Below are positions 52,511 through 62,599 of a stretch of 64,000 bases of DNA, piece after piece. Position numbers and translations under genes: made by a program. Below the pieces are notes generated by a model. That model searched no databases. It was not told the DNA's origin and saw only the letters and a list, made by a program, of their open reading frames with translations. Each line of letters opens with the position of its first letter. Positions within the stretch are counted from its first letter, which is position 1. This DNA is from Limanda limanda (taxonomy: Eukaryota; Chordata; Actinopteri; Pleuronectiformes; Pleuronectidae), in the NCBI RefSeq assembly GCF_963576545.1, contig NC_083638.1, positions 24,700,090 through 24,764,089 on the forward strand, in the 5' to 3' direction.

Positions 52511-55456
52511 TCAGTTTCGCTTTAAGAGAACCGATCTTGATCCGAGGTCCGCTGGATTCAGGTCCGTATGGATGCACTTCCATTGGCCAGGACATGGTGA
52601 CTGACGGATGCGTTGGGTCCTATTGTGGATGTATCCCACACGGATCTTATCTGGCTTCCTAGGGTGATATACGCCAAACGGGTGTAGATACCAGCACTCT
52701 TGTCCTTGTTTGAGAGGTGGAGCAACTTCTGTGTGTCCTTTGCTGAGCATGTTTTCCATGGACTCGATGAAATGGGCCTTCATCTGCGGCCGTTTTTCGA
52801 CTGTGCGCCGCAGTGACACAAGGCGGTTGTGTGTGTGTTTTTTCTTATGAGGCAGTCTCTTTCTTGGTGACCTTTGACCTAAGGGTAATGGCTCCACCCA
52901 GCTGTTCGAGCTGTCTTGATTGAGTTCAGCTTCCATGGTCTGGAGAAACATCGTGTCCTCCGCTGATGGTGCAAGTTTATTGTGATCAGCAGTTCGAGTG
53001 AAGATCGTTTTTCCTAAGCTGTCATCATGATGTGTCGTTGAGCAGTACGTGGGGGTCAGTGCAGCATGATTTGAATGCTTAGGTGCTTGACTGAAGATCT
53101 CTTTTACCTTAATTTGGCTGCTGCATGGCTGCAGATGGCTGGCCCGACCATTATCCAAAATGGATGTCTTGAAGCTGCTCACCTCTGATGGTCTGTGGGC
53201 TCCTGCAATGCACACGTCACCGATGACAACCCATCCCAGGTCCAGCCTTTGAGCGAACGGAGCGTTTCCTGGACCACTTATCTGTTCACGGGCCTTGTGG
53301 ACACTGAGAATGTCTCTTCCCAGCAGGAGGAGAATGTCGGCGTCCGGATCGAGGGGTGGTATCATGTCGGCGATGTGCTTCAGGTGAGTATGGTGGCGAG
53401 CTGCAGTCGGGGTAGGTATCTCAGAGCGGTTGTTAGGAATTTGGTTGCACTCTAGAAGAGTGGGTAGAGGAAAACTAAGTTTCTCATCTGCTGACTCCAC
53501 GGTGAACCCACAGGCTCTCCTGCCCGTTGTCTCTTTTTGTCCAGCACATGTTTTCAATGTGTACGGGTAGGAGGACCCTGAGATTTTGAAAATGTCAAAG
53601 AACTTGGAGCTTGCCAAGGAGCGGTTGCTTTGCTCATCCAGCATTGCATACATTTTCTTGGCCTCTCCTCTGTGTCCGGCTGGATACACGCTTACGAGGC
53701 ATATCTTGGAGCATGCTCTGGAGCTTACTCCTTCACCACACACCTGTGTGCACCTTGATGTGACCTCCTGGATGTCCGCTTTGTCTTCCTCCCCGCCGTA
53801 CTCTGAAGAGGGAGGAGACGTCTTGGATTTCCAGACAGGTGGTCCTGGGTGGAGCGCTGTCACATGACCGGTGCTGCCACACTCCATACATTGGACTTCA
53901 GCTGAGCAGTTTCTGGCGAGATGATCTGTGGATGAGCAGCAGCGGAAGCATACATAGTTTTCCTTTAAAAGCTGTTTGCGTTCCTCTAGGCTCTTCTCTC
54001 TAAAGCTTCTGCATTTCCTTAAAGGATGTGATTTGTTATGCAGCGGACAATGTTTGTTTGGATCTGCTGATTTATTGTCATCTCTCAACTCAGATCTTTC
54101 TGAAGGTGAAACTTGTGTCTTGTGCACATATACAGGCATTTTCACAGGTCTGTCCCATTTATTCTTTCTCTCCATAGAGACTGGCGTGAAGAGATTAAAG
54201 CTGGGATCATTGCGAGTTTTTGCTTCTGTGTGAACAAAGTCTACCAATACAGCGAAAGGTGGGAAACTGACACGATGATCACGTTTGTACTTCGAACCAA
54301 AAAACATCCACTTTTCCTGAATGTTGTGTGGGAGTTTTTCGATGATTGGATTTACCCCCCTGGAGGTGTCCAAGTACAGCAGGCCTGGGAGGGAGCCGTC
54401 TCTCTTTGCGGCTTCCAGCTCTAACAGCAGGTCTGCTAGTTCTCTGAGTCTCTGTGGTTCTCTTGTGGTAAACTTGGGGAAGTTTTCCAGCTTGTTGAAG
54501 AGGGCTTGTTCAATAGCTTCTGGTGATCCGTAGATTTTCTCAAGTCTCTCCCACGCCATTAACAGTCCAGCATTTGGGTTTCTGATGTTGACTGCTTTGA
54601 TTCTTCTTGCATGTTCTGCTGACTCTTTACCCAGATATTTGTATAGCAGGTCGAGCTCTTCACCAGAAGATAAGTCTAAACCAGCAATAGCAGTCAGAAA
54701 AGATGCTTTCCAAGCCCAATAGTTCATTGGTTGATCATCAAATTTGGTGAGGCCTGAGGTTACTAGGTTGCTACGTGCAAGATATTTTGCCAGGTCCATA
54801 GTTGTTTGGGGCTGATTATAACTCGATCTGCAAGAGCTTCTTTGCTCAGGAAGTGGGGAATGATCATCGATGTTCTGTTGTGGTGGTGATCCACTATCCT
54901 GAGGAGCTTGTGATGTTTGATGAGGCGTGGTGTAGGCAGGAGCAGCAGGTTGTGTTCTGGAAAAACCTTTGTGTGGGAAATGTAGTGTTGGCTTAATGTC
55001 ATCATCTTCATTGTTTAATTGTAGTTTGCTTTGATGAGGGGCAACAATGTCATCTATTTTCATAGGTAATTCACCTGTGCTTGTGCCAGCTTGCCATTCA
55101 ACATAATCAGCAGTGCGCTGGTATTTAATTTCTTGAGACACTGGAACAGGGCTTCTGCTGGGCACATTAACATCAAGTTCTAATAGACCAGCTTGTAACG
55201 TGTTAGCTTCAGCTATGGCAGCATCTCTTTCTTTTTCTTCCTTTAATGCATCCAGAGTAGCTTGAATGCGTGCTTGCTCAACTTTCAGCTCGATTTCCCT
55301 CTTGGAGTGTGCTGCTATGGCTTGAGCACCGTCAGCTTTTGCTCTGGCCATGGCCACCGCTAAACTTGCCTTGGAGCTGGATGATGCACGTGATGCTTGC
55401 GTGCACACGGAGCTTGCCGCTGCGCTCACTTTACTTGCGTTGTCCATGTCGTCCAT
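52511..55456 (-). CDS. BEL/Pao Gag-protease ORF with deleted pol (981 aa)
   Basis: One uninterrupted frame. Domains in order: an Ala/Lys/Glu-rich coiled-coil-like N-terminus (residues about 45-95); a Gag-like region typical of BEL/Pao (about 215-420, including FDDQPMNYWAWKASFLTAI); zinc knuckles around 510-560 (CFRCCSSTDHLARNC and CMECGSTGHVTALH); and an aspartic protease-like region with LDEQSNRSL (about 610-740). The first 40 or so residues of reverse transcriptase follow (GVYHPRKPDKIRV). The frame then jumps directly to the RNase H end (GYIHNRTQ ... HTDLNPADLGSR) and stops about 45 bp before the LTR. The deletion is in frame, removing the RT catalytic centre. It could still supply capsid and protease; expression is not shown. 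Confidence 0.9.
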   Translation of the reverse strand: MDDMDNASKVSAAASSVCTQASRASSSSKASLAVAMARAKADGAQAIAAHSKREIELKVEQARIQATLDALKEEKERDAAIAEANTLQAGLLELDVNVPSRSPVPVSQEIKYQRTADYVEWQAGTSTGELPMKIDDIVAPHQSKLQLNNEDDDIKPTLHFPHKGFSRTQPAAPAYTTPHQTSQAPQDSGSPPQQNIDDHSPLPEQRSSCRSSYNQPQTTMDLAKYLARSNLVTSGLTKFDDQPMNYWAWKASFLTAIAGLDLSSGEELDLLYKYLGKESAEHARRIKAVNIRNPNAGLLMAWERLEKIYGSPEAIEQALFNKLENFPKFTTREPQRLRELADLLLELEAAKRDGSLPGLLYLDTSRGVNPIIEKLPHNIQEKWMFFGSKYKRDHRVSFPPFAVLVDFVHTEAKTRNDPSFNLFTPVSMERKNKWDRPVKMPVYVHKTQVSPSERSELRDDNKSADPNKHCPLHNKSHPLRKCRSFREKSLEERKQLLKENYVCFRCCSSTDHLARNCSAEVQCMECGSTGHVTALHPGPPVWKSKTSPPSSEYGGEEDKADIQEVTSRCTQVCGEGVSSRACSKICLVSVYPAGHRGEAKKMYAMLDEQSNRSLASSKFFDIFKISGSSYPYTLKTCAGQKETTGRRACGFTVESADEKLSFPLPTLLECNQIPNNRSEIPTPTAARHHTHLKHIADMIPPLDPDADILLLLGRDILSVHKAREQISGPGNAPFAQRLDLGWVVIGDVCIAGAHRPSEVSSFKTSILDNGRASHLQPCSSQIKVKEIFSQAPKHSNHAALTPTYCSTTHHDDSLGKTIFTRTADHNKLAPSAEDTMFLQTMEAELNQDSSNSWVEPLPLGQRSPRKRLPHKKKHTHNRLVSLRRTVEKRPQMKAHFIESMENMLSKGHTEVAPPLKQGQECWYLHPFGVYHPRKPDKIRVGYIHNRTQRIRQSPCPGQWKCIHTDLNPADLGSRSVLLKRN

Positions 55457-55544
55457 TATGGTGAAAGTGTGTTGATATGGCGGTATCAGATGAGGAGGGT
55501 AAGCTGGCGTGATGGGTGGCGTGAAGGCTGTCCACTTCCCCCGA

Positions 55545-55690
55545 GTTAGCCACTTAGCTCCGCGTTAGCCACCTGGCTCCGTGTTAGCCACCTAGCTCCG
55601 TGTTAGCCGTTAGCTCCGTGTTAGCCACCTGGCTCCGGGTTAGCCACCTGGCTCCGGGTTAGCCGTTAGCTCCGTGTTAGCCGCTTGGCA
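55545..55690 (-). repeat. Minisatellite in the BEL leader
   Basis: About seven to nine head-to-tail copies of a unit close to gttagccacctggctccgt, some shortened to gttagccgttagctccgt. It lies between the 5' LTR and the Gag start codon. Confidence 0.9.
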
Positions 55691-55754
55691 CCTGGCGTGG
55701 CTCCCGAAGCTGGATGTCGTCCTTCCCGTACCGGCTGTGATGCCGTCTTTTTAC

Positions 55755-56045
55755 TGTGCAGGTCTCGCTAGCGCGGGGGCTAGCTATCCAGCCAGCTTAA
55801 ACACTCAAAGAAGTCCACGGTGGGTATTTTCATGAACTTTAATGAATTTTGTCAAAAGACGATGCGTTAACCGCAGGAGGGTGACACAACTTGAGTGGAG
55901 CTGCCGTCTGTAAACAACACATAGAGGTAAATTGCGTCACTTCCGGGGGAATCACTCACTGACCCCCGGCTCAACATACATCTGAACTGCCCCAAGGGGG
56001 CGCTGTTGCTTAGCTACACATAGCAGACATTTGTGGGACAGAACA
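55755..56045 (-). repeat. 5' LTR of the BEL/Pao element
   Basis: Intact 291-bp LTR. On the minus strand it starts TGTTCTGTCCCACA and ends CCTGCACA. It serves as the empty-site reference for the hAT insertion in the other LTR. Confidence 0.92.
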
Positions 56046-56050
56046 AGGAC

Positions 56051-57040
56051 TAAGGCTTGCTCTGTAGGCGCAGGTTGACAGAGGAATCTAAACACAGGCA
56101 ACTGATTTACATGTTTCCTTTGGAGACAAGCAGTCATACATTCAGTTCTTTGGAGAGTAAAAAAGTGATAAAAAGGGTGTAACAGTTTTCAGGTCCAACA
56201 CAGTTCAGACTATAAAACAGTTAAAGTCATAAAGTATTTGGACAAGTTGTAAATGTATGAAGACATAGGTCATAAAACTTACTTTTCAACTATCAACCCC
56301 ACTTTTCCACTACAGTAGAAACAACTAAAAAGATGCAATACAAGTTTTAAAGAATGAAGGCACAAACTGCTCCTATGTAGATTAGGTTATTTTACGTGTT
56401 TGTGCTCAGGTGACGGATCTCTCACACATCAATGTGCAACTCTGGAAAGTTCAGTGTTCTTTATGTATTGCAACAAAGTTATTAGGAATCAATTACAACT
56501 TATTGAAACACCTCACAACCCTAAACGACTAGTTAATCTGGGTTGTAGGGTTTTATTTACACATTCATATTTTTCTATATTTCTTATATAATAATGGTAT
56601 CTATTATTAGCTTACTGGTGCCTATTTTTAACTCTTGCAGGTTTAATATTTGCAATTTCCCCATAGTGGGACTACTAAAGGATTATCTTAACTTATCTTA
56701 TCTTAAAAAAAGCTTTCAAACACACAATTAACACATTGGTAGATAAACAAGAAGAAGCACGAGTAGCTGAAAACCAGATTCTATCAGAAATGGCACATGC
56801 AGTTTGATCTGATCTGGTCTGAGCTGTCAAATGGTTTTGAAATCAACAGGCAGCTGCACGTGGACAGGAAGCCTCGTGCAGGAGGTGAATAGTGGTGAGT
56901 GTTACCTTCAGGAGCTGCTTCTGTCTTCACAAGATGACAGGGAGTCAATGCAGGAAACAAAAGTCCAAAAACTTCCTGCAGACCAGGAAACGTGGATTCA
57001 GGCTTCGCTGTTCCCTCAGTTCAGACTGACAGGGAACTGT
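56051..57040. other. Unassigned sequence between retroelements
   Basis: No recognised repeat ends and no family resemblance. A short plus-strand frame near 56,831-57,127 (QELLLSSQDDRESMQE...) is the only gene-like piece and is unsupported by splice or homology signals I can judge. Confidence 0.35.
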
Positions 57041-57215
57041 TCTGCTTCTTCTTTCTTTCTTGACAACCTGTCACATGTGTCTTTTCCTGCAGCTGCTTTT
57101 CACGGCCATCACACTTTCTATCTTTAATAATATATAAAACTCTTTAAAGAGCAACACGCAGTGTCCAAATTCACGCACATGCGCAGTGGCCGCCAGCCAG
57201 GCTGCAGTTCCTTCT
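57041..57215 (+). repeat. Duplicated block P, copy 2
   Basis: Same orientation and word order as 42,958-43,143 (tctgcttcttctttctttctt ... tataaaactctttaaagagc ... ggctgcagttcct). The chromovirus integrase remnant begins within about 20 bp of its right end. Confidence 0.8.
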
Positions 57216-57230
57216 CCCAAAACAAAAAGT

Positions 57231-58111
57231 CTCCTAGAAACGCAGTCATACTCACTATTGTGGACCAATTTTCTAACATGGCTCATTTTGTCCCTCTCCC
57301 TAAGCTCCCCTTGGCCAAAGAGACGGCAGAGGTTATGTTGTCTCATGTTTTTCGATTACAAGGACTCCCTCAGGATGTGGTGTCGGACCGGGGACCCCAG
57401 TTTGCCTCCAGGTTTTGGAAGGAATTCTGTAGGCTCATTGGTGCCACAACCTGCCTCTCCTCCGGTTTTCACCCCCAGTCGAACGGCCAGACTGAACGTT
57501 ACAACCAGGAGCTGGAGACAGGACTCCGCTGTGTGGTGTCACAAAATCCTTCCCTTTGTAGCAAGAATTTGATCTGGATTGAGTTTGCTCATAATTCTCT
57601 CCCTGTCTCAGCCACAGGACTTTCTCCTTACCAGTGTGTATATGGATATCAGCCACCCCTGTTTCCTGAGCTCAAGCTCCGCGTTACAAGGTTTGCCAAA
57701 GAGTCTGGTCCGCTAGTTAGCACCCAGATTTGTCGGTCCGTTCCCCATCACGAAGGTGGTAAACCCTGTGGCGTTGCAGCTCAAGCTCCCCAGAACAATG
57801 AGGGTCCATCCGACCTTCCATGTGTCCAAAGTCAAACCCGTCAGGATGAGTCCGTTGGCTCCCTCCACCAGACCCCCTCCAGCCGCCCAGGTAATTGATG
57901 GGGGGCCAACATACGCAGTTAGGCGTCTTCTGGTGGTCCGCCACAGGGGCTGTGGACTTCAGTACCTCGTGGACTGGGAGGGTTACGAGCCCGAGGAGAG
58001 GTCCTGGGTCCCTTCTAGGAACATCTTTGCTAAGACTTTGATTAGAGATTTCCACCGGCGTCACCCGGACCAACCGGGGACGTCTAGAGCCGTCCCTTGA
58101 GGGTGAGGTAA
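57231..58111 (+). pseudogene. Chromovirus (Ty3/gypsy) integrase-chromodomain remnant
   Basis: Starts inside the integrase core at [15 protein letters not shown], after the position of the first catalytic Asp. It keeps the second Asp (VVSDRGPQF, 57386) and Glu (NGQTERYN, 57494), 35 residues apart. Near 57,690-57,715 a deletion and frameshift remove the segment before the GPF-type module. The downstream part in another frame reads [18 protein letters not shown], then [12 protein letters not shown], and a C-terminal chromodomain ([19 protein letters not shown]). Chromodomains target insertion to marked chromatin in this lineage. Gag, protease and RT are absent. Confidence 0.88.
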
Positions 58112-59154
58112 TGTAACAATCTGTTCAGTCTGTTTCTGTTTGTATTCACTTCCTGTTTTATTTTGTTGTCTGGGTTGTTGTGTCTTGTGTCTAGCTCTAC
58201 TTCCTGTTGGTTTCTATTGACATACACACACTTTAACGTGTGGTCAGATACACATACACATCTCCAGCTAGTTGCAAGATTGAACATTCTCATGCTCCGT
58301 ATCAAACAGGGAGTCTGCCACACAGCAGATTAGACTTAGAGGAGGTTTGCATACCTTTTTTCTCACAGTATTTCATGAATTACTTCATTGTATTAATTCT
58401 GAGACATCCTCCCTCCTGTGAGATCATCAGTCTTAGAATGCTTTGAGGCCAGAACACTATGACCTCTGGTAACCATAGCAATTGCGCGCACCTACAGGAG
58501 GACCCAACGACGCCAGGAGAATCCAACAGCAGGGGGAGGTGAGACCTTGGCCAAAGCCTTCTCCCCTACAAAGCAAGTACAGTAGGCACATCACACAACT
58601 TTCCAGGAGGATGAGACACTGTCCCATGAAATATGAAAAACCTCTGTCACGCCCAGTATATCAATATATAAGCTTTGAGCGCACTCTGTCTAAGCGCCAT
58701 TTTTCCTTTGCAGCTTACAGTGTAGGATCAGTGGTCCATGCATGATCATTTGCCGGACACCGCAGTTTCCTGACCTGTGACCTCTGAATAAAACTGCTTA
58801 ATTTTAACTTGAGAACGACGCCTTCTGCCTTTGATTTCCACCCGCAACATTTCCCACACACCTGTACCTTGTTTGTCATTAAGCATTCCCTATTTATACA
58901 CTGTGTTTCCCCTCACCCTCTGCCAGATTGTCATTGTCTCCTTCGTGTGTGCATGCTCTCCAGCGATTACTTCTGTGTGTTTGCCTACCTGGTTTTGGAC
59001 TCTGCCTGGATAACGACATTGGATTTTCTGCCTTTTCCCTGTATGGACTTGTCGATCTCTGGACTGTTAAAGTAAAGTTTTATTTTATACTTTATTTTCT
59101 GTCTCCCGTGCTTCCTTTTGCAACTGATTCCTAGCCTAGTACAGGACTGTCACA
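58112..59154 (+). repeat. LTR of the chromovirus remnant, carrying a nested solo LTR
   Basis: Begins TGTAACAATC just after the polyprotein stop and 'gggtgaggtaa', and ends ACAGGACTGTCACA. About 645 bp of it (58205-58849) is another LTR; without that it is about 400 bp, normal for fish gypsy LTRs. The host text is continuous across the insertion ('ctctacttcc' / 'cccacacacctgtacc'). Confidence 0.75.
58205..58849 (+). mobile_element. Solo LTR, ERV-like, nested in the gypsy LTR
   Basis: Begins TGTTGG and ends CGCAACA. It has a TATA-type promoter (atatataag, near 58,664-58,672) and, about 120 bp later, GAATAAAACTG as poly(A) signal, giving U3-R-U5 spacing. The flanks cttcc and tttcc match in four of five bases, compatible with an aged target duplication. 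No internal genes remain. Assignment to endogenous retroviruses rather than another LTR class is inference. Confidence 0.7.
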
Positions 59155-59354
59155 GGAAGAGAGTTGAGTGAGCTTCCTCTCATCTAGTTCTATAGTTTTT
59201 GGTTTTACACTGCACTCTCTCAGGCTCTTCTAATGCACTTTCTCAGGTATACTGAAAATGTAAACGACTACATTTATATTTGTGTTGCTGAATGCTTTAC
59301 ATTAGTTCCTTGCACTTTAAATGGTACAGTCAGCTGAGGCAAATGGCTGTCACC

Positions 59355-59460
59355 CAGGGCTGGACGATCATTACATATTATCATTTATAAATTTTAAGGG
59401 GAATCATATTGGCACAATTTCGTGATTTTGGGATATCGTGATAAACAATTTGGATTTCTA
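59355..59460. repeat. Fragment of 'CAGGGCTGGGCGAT' fish repeat
   Basis: 'cagggctggacgatcatt' followed by 'ttttgggatatcgtgataaac' resembles a frequent fish DNA-transposon end with ATATCG words. Only one end is present. Confidence 0.5.
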
Positions 59461-59903
59461 AACTGATATAAAGTCCATTTTATTGTAAATGTTAGACGAG
59501 CCTGTTTTAAGCACCAATTGTTTCAGAGTGAGAGACTTAAGGATTAAGTTGCATTTCCAAATGTTTTTTACCTTGTGAAGTGCTTTAAATAAATGTTAAT
59601 ACCTGATGTGGGTATTGTGATTTGGAGTACATGATAGAGCCAATAAACCCTGTTAATTTTGATGACTTTATGAATTTTCTTTTAGCACCACCATGAAGCT
59701 CAATATTGACATATACACAATAGCTCAAAATCTGAAGGGCAGATATTGAACGCTGTTAGTTTTGATTATTTCATGACCAAAACGTCAGCTTTTTAAAATA
59801 AGAATGAAAAGTAACAACTTAATTTCCATGATATTTAACTGAAAAATAGTGTTTGATCTATTTACAACAATTAAGGCAACTTTTTGCATCAGATTACTAT
59901 GTA

Positions 59904-60293
59904 CAGCCGTGGCCAAAAGTTTTGAGAATGACACAAATATACATTTTCACAAAGTCACAAAGTTTTTATAATGGCAATTTGCATATACTCAAGAATGTAA
60001 TGATGAGTGATCAGATGAATTGCAATTAATTGCAAAGTCCCTCTTTGCCACGAAAATGAACTTATTCCCGAAAAAACCATTTCCACTGCATTTCAGCCCT
60101 GCCACAGAAGGACCAGCTGACATCATGTCAGTGATTCTAGGATCAGTGGTCCATGCATGATCATTTGCTGGACACAGCAGTTTCCTGACCTGTGACCTCT
60201 GAATAAACCTGCTTAATTTTAACTCCTGCCTTTGATTTCCACCCGCAACAAAACCAATACTTGTGTCATTCTCAAAACTTTTGGCCACGGCTG
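59904..60293. mobile_element. Tc1-type MITE nested in the AT-rich repeat
   Basis: Inverted ends CAGCCGTGGCCAAAAGTTTT and its complement, TA on both sides (59902-59903, 60294-60295). The left part (ttgcatatactcaagaatgt ... cactgcatttcagccctgcc) is the 5' region of a well-known fish Tc1 family. The transposase body is missing and 113 bp of LTR sequence sits inside instead. Confidence 0.88.
60138..60250 (+). repeat. LTR 3' fragment inside the MITE
   Basis: From 'aggatcagtggtccatgcatg' to 'cacccgcaaca' it matches the 3' end of the solo LTR at 58205-58849, with a small internal deletion. Confidence 0.9.
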
Positions 60294-61075
60294 TACATCA
60301 AGCAAGACTGGTCTTTGTATGAAGAACTTAATTATTTGTATGTATGAAGCACATTTTGCCAGTAAAGTCAGCTTAAACTTTCTAGGTGAATAACTTGAGT
60401 TTTCAAGTAAAGTCAACTAAACTTTTTTAATAAAGTCAGCTTATTTTCGCTAGTTGAAAAACCTAATTTGTCAAGTTAAGTCAGCTAAATTTTGTTAGTA
60501 CAGTAATCTAATTTGTCGAGTAAAGTCAACTTAATTCTGAAGTAAATTTAAGTTGACTTTACTTGCAAAGTTTATGTGATTTTACTTGGGAAAATTAAAC
60601 TGACTTTACTTGGAAACTTTAGATCTTGTGTAGAAAAACTTAAGTAGTTCAGACATAGACCAATCTTGCTTGAACTAACTAATATTTTGATGCAAAAAGT
60701 TGCCTTGATTTTTTTATGTAGATCAGGCAGGAAATTTTGTCATTCAAGTTAGCCATGGCTAACTTTAATGAATAAATTAAGTTAAACATATACATTAATA
60801 TATACATTAATATAAGTTATTTTAGTCAGTTAATTCAACTTAACTCAACATGCTAGAAAAAAAGTAATTATATCATAAATTGATTTACATTGAACTTATG
60901 CAACAAAGTTACATGGGAATTTGATATGTAATTGAAATACATAAAGCCACCAAAAGGCGCCCTTGTGCTTCTTATTAATTCAAAATGACACGCAGCAGCG
61001 ACCTGTGTTAAACAGGAAGTGAAAAAATAATGTTCTGATGTAAATTTGTTAACTATTTATTTCAGGTTTGACAAC

Positions 61076-61420
61076 ACTTAACTAATATCCAAATTGTTAA
61101 TAGATCAAATCTAGAGCCTCATTTTACTATGACTGTAAAGTTACTTCTTTCAGCCAACACCATACTTCCGGTATTTCTTTTGCTTTATTAATACCATAGA
61201 ATCTATAATTAATAATACGTTTTCTTACGGATTCATCGCTTTCACCATGATGCCGCTGGTTTTAAATCACTTTTAAAAATAAGTGTAGACTTTGAGCCTA
61301 CACGTGTATAACAAAGTCAGACAAAAGAATGCAAGAAGACACTTTCTCTTTGCTGCTAAACACGCGATTCTTTACTATATTTATTTTGAAAAGTAGATTA
61401 TCCTCCACGGCGGAAGTGGC
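61076..61420. other. Unassigned AT-rich sequence before the golm2 promoter area
   Basis: Nothing recognised. Base composition shifts to GC-rich at about 61,400. Confidence 0.4.
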
Positions 61421-62150
61421 AGACAGTGGCTGCAGCTATAGTTCCACACAGCGCATCCATCTCGTCTCGTGTCCAGCGGCTCCTGGAGATCATGATTTAA
61501 AACCTGCTGCCCGCTGATCTGCAGGATTTGGTTCATTGCGCAGCAGCGAGTGTGTCCGTCCCGCACAGGAAGACACACACTACTTGTGGTCGTGTGGGGC
61601 TGAGGCTGGTTGTGCTGTTGCATCCACCGTTGCTATAGCTAGCTGCTGGTTAGCCGGACGTGTTGGTATCTTAACACCAACCTGCAGGTCTGACACCAGC
61701 ACCAGGATGGTTTGTGTGTACAGGAGCCACACGTGTTAATATTACCCTGCAGGGAGACACACGAAGAGGAGGGTTAGCTGGATGCTAGCGTCGCGCAGCC
61801 AGCTAAGTGTTTGTGTGTGTGTCTGTCCACGTCGCTTCTGTGTAACGTTGCCAGCTGAGCTAGGCCACGTCCCCGCGGGCGTTCTTCCCCCGCTGACACC
61901 GGACGGGGCGGCGGGGTATGCCCAGTGTGCGGAAGGAGGAAGGAGAGAGAGGCTCGGTGGACATGTCGTCCAGCTTCACGCCTGTCTGGGTGTAGTGTTT
62001 GTATCTCGCAGCATACACACTCGACATGTCACGTAGACGGATGTGCTCGACACCGGGAGAGTAGCTTGCTCGCTGGGCTCCGTAGGCTGCGGCAGCGACA
62101 CAGGGTTTTACGGTACAGGGTTTTACGGTACAGGGGACTTTTCAGTGGGG
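61420..62150 (+). promoter_or_regulatory. golm2: golm2 5' region: GC-rich, CpG-containing promoter/5' UTR area
   Basis: From about 61,400 the sequence becomes GC- and CpG-rich and stays so through the first coding exon, as at a CpG-type vertebrate promoter. No TATA box is placed sensibly. The transcription start cannot be fixed by eye. Short ATG frames upstream (for example at 62,043) overlap the main start and do not look coding. Confidence 0.5.
62097..62136 (+). repeat. golm2: 15-bp tandem duplication before the golm2 start codon
   Basis: Two adjacent copies of acagggttttacggt plus a partial third, ending about 15 bp before the ATG. Confidence 0.9.
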
Positions 62151-62477
62151 ATGGTTGGGTTTGGCGCAAACCGACGGGGAGGCCGCCTCCCGTCCTTCAT
62201 CCTCATCTTCCTCATGGTGATCATCGGCGTGCTGTCGTTCAACTACTGGACGGTGTCCGGGAAGCACGGCCGGCTGCAGGACGAGCTGGCCGAGGTGCAG
62301 GCGCAGGGGAAGCGCACGGACGCGGCGCGGAGCCGGCTGGAGAAGCGCAACACGGAGCTGATGGTGCAGGTGGAGGCGCACAGGAAGCAGATCGAGCAGA
62401 AGGATGGAGACCACAGCGTCCTGGAGGGCAAGCTGCAGGCCCGGGAGGGGCTCATCAAGAAGGGCGAGAACGAGAAG
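62151..62477 (+). CDS. golm2: GOLM2 (CASC4), first coding exon
   Basis: ATG in good context (ggggATGg) begins MVGFGANRRGGRLPS, nearly identical to the start of vertebrate GOLM2. Residues about 15-33 (FILIFLMVIIGVLSFNYW) form a signal-anchor segment, giving a type II membrane protein with a short cytosolic N-terminus and luminal coiled coil. The latter begins here: LEKRNTELMVQVEAHRKQIE, then LQAREGLIKKGENEK. 109 codons to the donor GAGAAG|gtacgg, phase 0. Its paralogue GOLM1 starts differently (MMGLGNGRR), which excludes it. Downstream exons lie beyond the window. Family role: Golgi membrane protein affecting protein trafficking or sorting. Confidence 0.93.
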
Positions 62478-62599
62478 GTACGGATCCGCCTGGGTGGGGG
62501 GAGCAGGGGGATTCTAATGTCTGACATGTTGGGGAAATGTTGAGAGTTTAACCCGACGACACAAGCATGGGAGGGAAGTTTCCACAGACTTCCACAGAG

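Larger units (their letters stand above)
50939..56045 (-). mobile_element. BEL/Pao LTR retrotransposon, internally deleted
   Basis: Two LTRs in the same orientation (50939-52465, containing a hAT insertion, and 55755-56045) bound a minus-strand coding region. The element is flanked by the 5-bp duplication aggac (50934-50938 and 56046-56050). Without the hAT the LTRs are about 290 bp and differ at only a handful of sites, so the insertion is fairly young. The coding region retains Gag and protease and the start of reverse transcriptase. It lacks most of RT and RNase H and all of integrase, so the element could move only with help from a full-length relative. Confidence 0.92.
59690..61075. mobile_element. 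AT-rich repeat family, right copy, with nested insertions
   Basis: 59,720-59,900 and its continuation after the Tc1-type insertion (60,296-60,740) match the reverse complement of about 41,750-42,290. 60,755-61,065 matches 40,820-41,135 in the same orientation, including 'aaagccaccaaaaggc' and 'gacacgcagcagcgacctgtg'. The motif TTAAGTTGACTTTACTT and its complement occur repeatedly. No coding frame. Confidence 0.75.

Noticed and set aside
56831..57127. 98-codon frame ending in block P
   Set aside because: There is no recognisable domain. Half of it is the duplicated repeat block, so it is not supported as a gene.
61925..62524. 199-codon frame overlapping the golm2 start
   Set aside because: It is a shadow frame in a GC-rich exon (Gly/Ala/Arg-rich). 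The GOLM2 frame from 62151 has clear homology.
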